36,365 nucleotides of DNA, taken from positions 1-36,365 of the forward strand of contig PBSR01000063.1 in the NCBI GenBank assembly GCA_002726335.1, written 5' to 3'. A program made the position numbers and the translations under genes. How positions within the stretch are numbered: position 1 is the stretch's first letter; each line of letters opens with the position of its first letter. Positions 32,891 through 36,365 of the stretch are shown here, piece by piece. The notes beneath the pieces are model-generated. The model saw only the letters and a program-made list of their open reading frames with translations, searched no databases and had not been told where the DNA came from. Source of the stretch: Gemmatimonadaceae bacterium (lineage in GTDB: Bacteria; Latescibacterota; UBA2968; UBA8231).

Positions 32891-34374
32891 GGCGTCGCCT
32901 CCCGGCGTGTCATCGCTCGCCCCATCCCCAGCAGTTCATCCCAGTCGGGTCGATGCCAGGTCCGCAGCAAAATGGCGGCCACGGGAGCAAACACCGCCGT
33001 CGCCACTACCAGGCGAAGGCCCGGCCCCGTCTGCCAGTCGAAGATGGCCCAGCCGCTGGCGATGGATGCCACAATCGACACGAGTCCGACACGCCCCAAC
33101 CGCCCCCAGGGCAGCAGCGTGTTCAAGGGTTGCTGGAGAGATCGGCTCAGGAGCGTTACGAGGACGGCCACCTGCCCCCAGGTGGCCAGGACCGTCGCCG
33201 CCGCCGGTCCCAGCAGCGCCCACTGTGCATGATCAGGCAGGAGAAACCTCACGAGTAACACACTGAGCGCCGCGTTTACGCACAGGTCACCCACCGATCC
33301 GTACAGTGCCCAGTTCGCCCTCCCGGTGCCGACGAGGACGGGATTGTACACGGCACAACGCAGAGGCAGGGCGAGCAGGAAGATGCGAAACACCTCGTCG
33401 GTACGGGAAAACGCGCCCGGCAGGTAGACCTCGATCACCGCACCGGCATGAACGAACAAGAAACAGCACAGAGGCAGAATGAATAGCGCCAGGCGCCCGA
33501 CGGCGCCGCGGAACAGCTCACCCACCTCCTCCAGACGCCCCGCCGCCGACAGACGACTCACTTCGGGCACGAGGACGGTGACCACTGCCGCCAGCATGAG
33601 ACTCACCGGCACCTCGATGGCGCCCACGTGGTACAACGCCAGATCGGCCGTTCCGAGGAACCCGAGAACGACCATCCGGTCCACTGCCCGCGACAGGCTG
33701 CCCACCGCGTCACTCAGTCCGATGCGGCTGGCGTAGCCCAGCAGTGAGCCGACGCCGGCCATGGACAGTCTGCCGGCCCCCCCGATGCCGGCGACGAGGA
33801 GCAGCCAGCCGAGGCCGCCCCGAAGCACACCGACAGCCGACAAACCCCACAGTGTCTCACCAACGCCCCATCGCCCGCCGTGGGCAAACCCGGCCACGGC
33901 GATCAGACCGACGGCCCCGGCCAGCGACAGGCCCGCCTGCCATGTGGGTCGTCCGCTGGCCACCAGCGACGCTTCCACGTGTCCGGCGGCCACGATGCTG
34001 AACACGTAGGGCAGAAAGGGCACGATGAGATCGACCGCGTCGGAGACCGAAAACCATCGCGACAGAGGTCTTCCCACGGCCCAGAGCAGAGCGACCAGAA
34101 GGCATCCGGAGATGCATAACACGACTGTCGACTGCCACACGAGAGTCCGGCGTTCGGCTCCGGGAGCCCTGCGGGGAAAGACGTAGAGCAGGGCCGTCGG
34201 CACACCCATGAGGAACACCGGGGCAAGGGTGTTGCCGAGGATCCAGACAGCGCTGAAGCGACCGAAATCGGCCAGTGGCCAAGTGCGTGCGAGCAGCGCA
34301 TTGACGATGAAGATGCTCGACGTCGCCGCGACTCGACCGGCGGCGACGATGGCGACCTGCCTCGACAGGCCCAA
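32887..34374 (-). CDS. polysaccharide flippase, Wzx/MOP superfamily
   Basis: A 495-aa membrane protein with about 14 hydrophobic helices, of the Polysacc_synt/MATE-like kind that flips lipid-linked oligosaccharides across the inner membrane. VNALLARTWPLADFGRFSAVW is the typical helix 1-2 region of this family, and GTADLALYHVGAIEVPV followed by VPEVSRLSAAGRLEEV matches the central segment. The start codon is TTG (34374), chosen because it is one base after the methyltransferase stop, follows GAAAGAAG, and gives the usual N-terminus; no in-frame ATG is available nearby. It pairs with the downstream TMTC-like transferase as carrier flipping and use. Confidence 0.88.
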   Translation of the reverse strand: MGLSRQVAIVAAGRVAATSSIFIVNALLARTWPLADFGRFSAVWILGNTLAPVFLMGVPTALLYVFPRRAPGAERRTLVWQSTVVLCISGCLLVALLWAVGRPLSRWFSVSDAVDLIVPFLPYVFSIVAAGHVEASLVASGRPTWQAGLSLAGAVGLIAVAGFAHGGRWGVGETLWGLSAVGVLRGGLGWLLLVAGIGGAGRLSMAGVGSLLGYASRIGLSDAVGSLSRAVDRMVVLGFLGTADLALYHVGAIEVPVSLMLAAVVTVLVPEVSRLSAAGRLEEVGELFRGAVGRLALFILPLCCFLFVHAGAVIEVYLPGAFSRTDEVFRIFLLALPLRCAVYNPVLVGTGRANWALYGSVGDLCVNAALSVLLVRFLLPDHAQWALLGPAAATVLATWGQVAVLVTLLSRSLQQPLNTLLPWGRLGRVGLVSIVASIASGWAIFDWQTGPGLRLVVATAVFAPVAAILLRTWHRPDWDELLGMGRAMTRREATP

Positions 34375-34375
34375 C

Positions 34376-35110
34376 TCAGCTTCTTTCGGCCACCATGAGG
34401 AGAAAGGCGGGCTTTCCCGTGAGCCCGTTCAGCATGACGTCCACGGCGCGCCACGACCAGTACGGCCAACGGCGGCTGAGGCTGGGAAACCCCGCTAGCT
34501 CCAGCAGTTTGTTGGTCATGCGATGTGTCTGTTGCGGACGTAGTCCTACCTCCGTGAGAACTCCCCCCAGACCTGCCTCATCGAAGCTGTGCAGGTGCGC
34601 GTTTGCCGGTGTCAGTCGATTGCAGTGCACGCAGAGATGCTCCACGATGCTCTCGCGATAGGGCACGCTGACCAGAACCCGCCCACCACGTCGCGTCAGC
34701 CGAGCCGCCTCGGCCAGTCCCGCCGTCGGATCATCGAGATGCTCGGTGACCTCGGACAACACCACCGCGTCAAAAGACTCATCCGCCAGGGCCGCATGGT
34801 AGGCGTCCGTCACCGCGAACTGAGCAGCGCCAGGGAAACGGGCGCGGGCGCCGGCGACTCCAGTCACCGCAATATCGGTTGCCACGACGCGGATCCCCGA
34901 CTCGTGACACAACTGTGCGAACCAGCCAGAACCACAACCCATATCGAGGACGAGCCCATTCGACCGCAGCCGCAGGACGCGGAGGATGGTCTGTAGTCGT
35001 CGCCGTTCAGATGCAGAGCGCACCGGGTGCAGCGCCGCTGGATCTTCGATCTGATCCGCGTCGAGACGGTAGTGGGTGCGGTAGTCTGAGAGTCGGGGTT
35101 CGGTGCTCAT
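34376..35110 (-). CDS. SAM-dependent class I methyltransferase
   Basis: A 244-aa enzyme with motif I VLDMGCGSGW (54-63), VVATDIAVTG as the acidic end of strand 2, and FDAVVLSEVTEHLDDP as motif III-IV, typical of Methyltransf_11/25 members in glycan clusters. A CVHCNRLTPANAHLHSF segment has Cys and His residues that could bind a metal. It may cap or methylate a sugar or lipid carrier. Its ATG follows directly on the T-tract of a terminator-like hairpin (35111-35141), and the only plausible ribosome site (GGGCAGG) is within the hairpin arm. Translation may thus be gated. The next gene starts one base after its stop. Confidence 0.9.
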   Translation of the reverse strand: MSTEPRLSDYRTHYRLDADQIEDPAALHPVRSASERRRLQTILRVLRLRSNGLVLDMGCGSGWFAQLCHESGIRVVATDIAVTGVAGARARFPGAAQFAVTDAYHAALADESFDAVVLSEVTEHLDDPTAGLAEAARLTRRGGRVLVSVPYRESIVEHLCVHCNRLTPANAHLHSFDEAGLGGVLTEVGLRPQQTHRMTNKLLELAGFPSLSRRWPYWSWRAVDVMLNGLTGKPAFLLMVAERS

Positions 35111-35141
35111 AAAAAAACGCCTGCCCGCGGCTGCGGACAGG
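35111..35141 (-). terminator. intrinsic terminator / attenuator before the methyltransferase
   Basis: On the minus strand CCTGTCCGC (35141-35133), loop AGCC and GCGGGCAGG (35128-35120) form a nine-pair stem with one U-G pair, followed by CG and seven Ts (35117-35111). It stands 31 bp after the stop of the 101-aa gene and touches the ATG of the methyltransferase at 35110. It may end transcription of the first gene with partial read-through to the glycan genes. Confidence 0.75.
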
Positions 35142-35172
35142 ACCGGAGGCGATCAGGGGTGGGTGGTGGCTG

Positions 35173-35478
35173 TCAGCCGGCCTCTGCCGCCTCAAGGATC
35201 GCCCCGCGTTCGTCGGGAGCATTGGCGGCGGCCGGCGCCGACTTGACCTGGGTCTCGAGGTGCTGAACGACACCCTTCAGATGAGTGACGCGGCTCTGTG
35301 CTGCGTCCTCTTTGAGACGCAGACTCTCAAACTCATCCTCTGACTCGGCGACCTTCGTGCGTAGCTCGTCGATATCCGGCTGGATGGACTCCAGCTTGGC
35401 CTTCAGGTCTTTGAGACGCAGAGCGGTGACGAACTTGGTCGCCAGCACTGCCATCACCGCTAGGATCGTATAGATCAT
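35173..35478 (-). CDS. small membrane-anchored coiled-coil protein
   Basis: A 101-aa protein of no recognised family. Residues 2-18 (IYTILAVMAVLATKFVT) form one transmembrane helix. Residues 20-80 are highly charged with heptad-like spacing (LKAKLESIQPDIDELRTKV and on), giving a parallel coiled coil. The tail is alanine- and proline-rich. The design resembles small scaffold or division-type proteins and polysaccharide co-polymerase helpers, but no homology is claimed. The ATG at 35478 lacks a strong ribosome site. A near-consensus sigma70 promoter lies 75 bp upstream and a terminator follows 31 bp after the stop, so it can form its own transcript. Confidence 0.72.
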   Translation of the reverse strand: MIYTILAVMAVLATKFVTALRLKDLKAKLESIQPDIDELRTKVAESEDEFESLRLKEDAAQSRVTHLKGVVQHLETQVKSAPAAANAPDERGAILEAAEAG

Positions 35479-35490
35479 GGCGTTGACCGG

Positions 35491-35506
35491 CCGGACCGCA
35501 GTCCGG
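35491..35506. other. 6-bp hairpin in the leader of the 101-aa gene
   Basis: CCGGAC (35491-35496) and GTCCGG (35501-35506) pair perfectly with a four-base loop. It lies 13 to 28 bases before the ATG of the coiled-coil gene, inside the predicted leader, where it could affect ribosome access. It is short and GC-only, so chance is possible. Confidence 0.3.
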
Positions 35507-35552
35507 ACACCCGTGAGACGAGGGAAAAGCGGATTCCTCGATTAACGGCAGA

Positions 35553-35581
35553 AATATAGCCGGGCAAATAGGTTATGTCAA
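35553..35581 (-). promoter_or_regulatory. near-consensus sigma70 promoter
   Basis: On the minus strand TTGACA (35581-35576) and TATATT (35558-35553) are separated by exactly 17 bp, predicting a start near 35546 and a leader of about 68 nt to the ATG at 35478. The -35 is perfect and the -10 matches five of six. The -35 is half of an inverted repeat, TGTCAA-TT-TTGACA (35576-35589), that could bind a repressor. Confidence 0.75.
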
Positions 35582-35593
35582 TTTTGACAGTCC

Positions 35594-35648
35594 TCCATGC
35601 GCCGGACGCATGGATGCCCGTCTGGGGCAATTCTGTCCCCTTTGCCCC
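35594..35648. repeat. two adjacent inverted repeats upstream of the sigma70 promoter
   Basis: TCCATGCG (35594-35601) and CGCATGGA (35607-35614) form an 8-bp stem with a five-base loop. GGGGCAA (35624-35630) and TTGCCCC (35642-35648) form a 7-bp stem with an 11-base loop. Neither has a T-tract. They may be protein-binding sites for the divergent promoters or part of a leader RNA. Confidence 0.45.
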
Positions 35649-35678
35649 CTTCCTCAAGCCGCCAGGCCGATCGCCCGC

Positions 35679-35734
35679 GACAACTGTAACCTATTGTATT
35701 TTCGTTAGTTGTCTACTTAATACCACGTAATACC
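35679..35734. promoter_or_regulatory. inverted and direct repeats, candidate activator sites
   Basis: GACAACT (35679-35685) and AGTTGTC (35707-35713) are perfect inverted arms 21 bp apart. TAATACC occurs at 35718-35724 and again at 35728-35734, a 10-bp period that puts both copies on the same DNA face. They lie from 7 to 62 bp upstream of the sigma54 element, where activator-binding sites would be expected. Another ACAACT overlaps the -24 box at 35736-35741. Confidence 0.4.
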
Positions 35735-35740
35735 TACAAC

Positions 35741-35756
35741 TGGCACGAGCGTTGCT
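35741..35756 (+). promoter_or_regulatory. sigma54 (RpoN) -24/-12 promoter, exact consensus
   Basis: TGGCACGAGCGTTGCT matches the sigma54 consensus TGGCACGRNNNTTGCW at every defined position, with GG at 35742-35743 and GC at 35754-35755, 12 bp apart. The predicted start is near 35767. It is in an AT-rich non-coding gap and points to a strong terminator 48-113 bp further on. Confidence 0.72.
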
Positions 35757-35766
35757 ATATCGTAGA

Positions 35767-35854
35767 CAGCTCTGAGTGGTACCCGCCTGTGGCGCCCCTG
35801 TCGAGTCGGAATCCCTCCCCGGGATGAAAACTCGATGGGGGCGTCACTTTTTTT
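35767..35854 (+). ncRNA. candidate sigma54-dependent small RNA (about 88 nt)
   Basis: The RNA is bounded by an exact sigma54 promoter (start predicted near 35767) and an intrinsic terminator ending at 35854. No + strand protein gene lies between 26214 and here, so the terminator is not needed by an upstream gene. The first 22 nt (ending before 35789) are single-stranded by eye and could pair with targets; the remainder is the terminator stem with a CU-rich loop. Its 3' end overlaps, antisense, the last codons of the minus-strand gene ending at 35844. No known RNA family is recognised. Confidence 0.6.
35789..35854 (+). terminator. strong intrinsic terminator on the + strand
   Basis: GTGGCGCCCCTGTCGAGT (35789-35806) pairs along all 18 positions, with three G-U pairs, to ACTCGATGGGGGCGTCAC (35830-35847). 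Seven Ts follow at 35848-35854. The 23-base loop holds a smaller ATCCC/GGGAT hairpin (35811-35825). On the minus strand the same hairpin has no T-tract, so the signal is directional. Confidence 0.85.
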
Positions 35855-36365
35855 GCAGCTCCGGGCGGAAGGGTACGATGGCGGCTCCCTGAGGTCGCGG
35901 ATTCGAGGGCCTTTGTGGCGCCGATCCGTAGGACCTGTAGCTGATTCCAAGATGAGGCGTGTCCAGCGCCACGTGCCCGCGGTGGCGGGATTCGAGCAGT
36001 GCCTCCAGAACCCCGCTGACCAGCAGTGTTCTCTCCACCGGATAGGCCGCCTTCCCCGTGAGGAAGAGATCCTGGGCGTTGAGGCTCAGGTAGCTGAAGT
36101 GCGGATGGGGATCACCGGCGAGAAAGAACTCCGCGGCATCGATGCTACCGCCATCGCGCCGCCCGGCGTAGGCCCAGCCGCTGGTGAAACCACCCAGCAT
36201 GAACGTAGCCGCCCGCAGACCGTCCGCGTATTCGAGCAGGAATACAGCCGGTTTATCACAGACCTCGCGGGGGTCACCGGACTCCTTCACCTCGATGCAC
36301 TCTACCGCCGCCTCGAAGAGATCTCGTGGCCAGCGATCGGCGGCCCCCGCCTCCCACACGGCCTC
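35844..36365 (-). CDS. conserved protein of unknown function (5' end outside window)
   Basis: The C-terminal 173 residues of a gene that runs off the right edge. Blocks such as FLLEYADGLRAATFMLGGF, HFSYLSLNAQDLFLTGKAAYPVERTLLVSGVLEALLESRHRG and DTPHLGISYRSYG resemble, from memory, the end of an unannotated protein family frequent in Poribacteria, Latescibacterota and planctomycete genomes. That family has features of Gfo/Idh/MocA-type C-terminal domains. No catalytic residue can be assigned from this part. The stop at 35844-35846 lies within the arm of the + strand terminator hairpin. Confidence 0.7.
   Translation of the reverse strand, partial: EAVWEAGAADRWPRDLFEAAVECIEVKESGDPREVCDKPAVFLLEYADGLRAATFMLGGFTSGWAYAGRRDGGSIDAAEFFLAGDPHPHFSYLSLNAQDLFLTGKAAYPVERTLLVSGVLEALLESRHRGHVALDTPHLGISYRSYGSAPQRPSNPRPQGAAIVPFRPELQKK

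Noticed and set aside
35718..35734. TAATACC repeats as a CRISPR remnant
   Set aside because: Only two 7-bp units with a 3-bp gap, no spacers and no cas genes.
35767..35854. Selenocysteine tRNA or other tRNA reading of the sigma54-driven RNA
   Set aside because: No TTC-type T-loop, anticodon arm or CCA end can be placed; the fold is one long stem with a T-tract.

Overview
The window is a GC-rich, densely packed stretch of bacterial chromosome with about 26 protein genes. I see no rRNA, tRNA, CRISPR array, transposase or phage gene. Several features fit an uncultured environmental heterotroph of the Latescibacterota / Poribacteria / Planctomycetes kind: Gfo/Idh/MocA oxidoreductases, DUF6785/OPT-like permeases, a GH109-like protein, a phosphoglycerate-mutase-like protein in a threonine operon, and a TPR-GT-C glycosyltransferase. 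That placement is inference from gene content; no taxonomic marker is present.

Layout. (1) 1-2312: the 3' end of a possible + gene, a FabG-type SDR (-) and a divergent UMF1-type MFS transporter (+). (2) 13238-2309, all on the minus strand: five genes with overlapping ends. Two extended SDR proteins are followed by a DUF6785/OPT-like permease (721 aa), a 1558-aa protein joining a degenerate M28-like ectodomain to an FtsX/MacB-type permease, and a second OPT-like permease (891 aa) with FN3-like and DxDxDG calcium-type inserts. This is the best candidate for an undescribed membrane system. (3) 13344-19715: small-molecule catabolism genes: a MocA oxidoreductase, an amidohydrolase, an uncharacterised 171-aa protein, a GH109-like MocA protein, an Ldh-type dehydrogenase and an M20 peptidase. 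A 16-bp perfect palindrome lies in the first divergent promoter region. (4) 19811-26214 (+): a six-gene operon with an FAD oxidoreductase, an FCD/GntR regulator, an enoyl-CoA hydratase, a class III CoA-transferase, an SDR and an Eis-like GNAT. A GntR-type palindrome sits upstream of its first gene. (5) 30246-26228 (-): aspartate-family amino acid biosynthesis: an unknown 155-aa protein, homoserine dehydrogenase, an APGM-type phosphotransferase likely acting as homoserine kinase, and aspartate-semialdehyde dehydrogenase. (6) 35478-30338 (-): a coiled-coil membrane protein, a SAM methyltransferase, a polysaccharide flippase and a TMTC-like TPR glycosyltransferase, probably for surface glycan or glycoprotein assembly.

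The 365-bp AT-richer gap at 35479-35843 is the richest non-coding stretch. It holds a near-consensus sigma70 promoter reading left (TTGACA-N17-TATATT) and an exact match to the sigma54 -24/-12 consensus reading right. The sigma54 site is followed, about 88 nt past its predicted start, by an 18-bp hairpin with seven Ts. No protein gene on that strand needs this terminator, so the pair looks like a sigma54-dependent small RNA gene. Upstream of it are an inverted repeat and a 10-bp-period direct repeat that could bind an activator.
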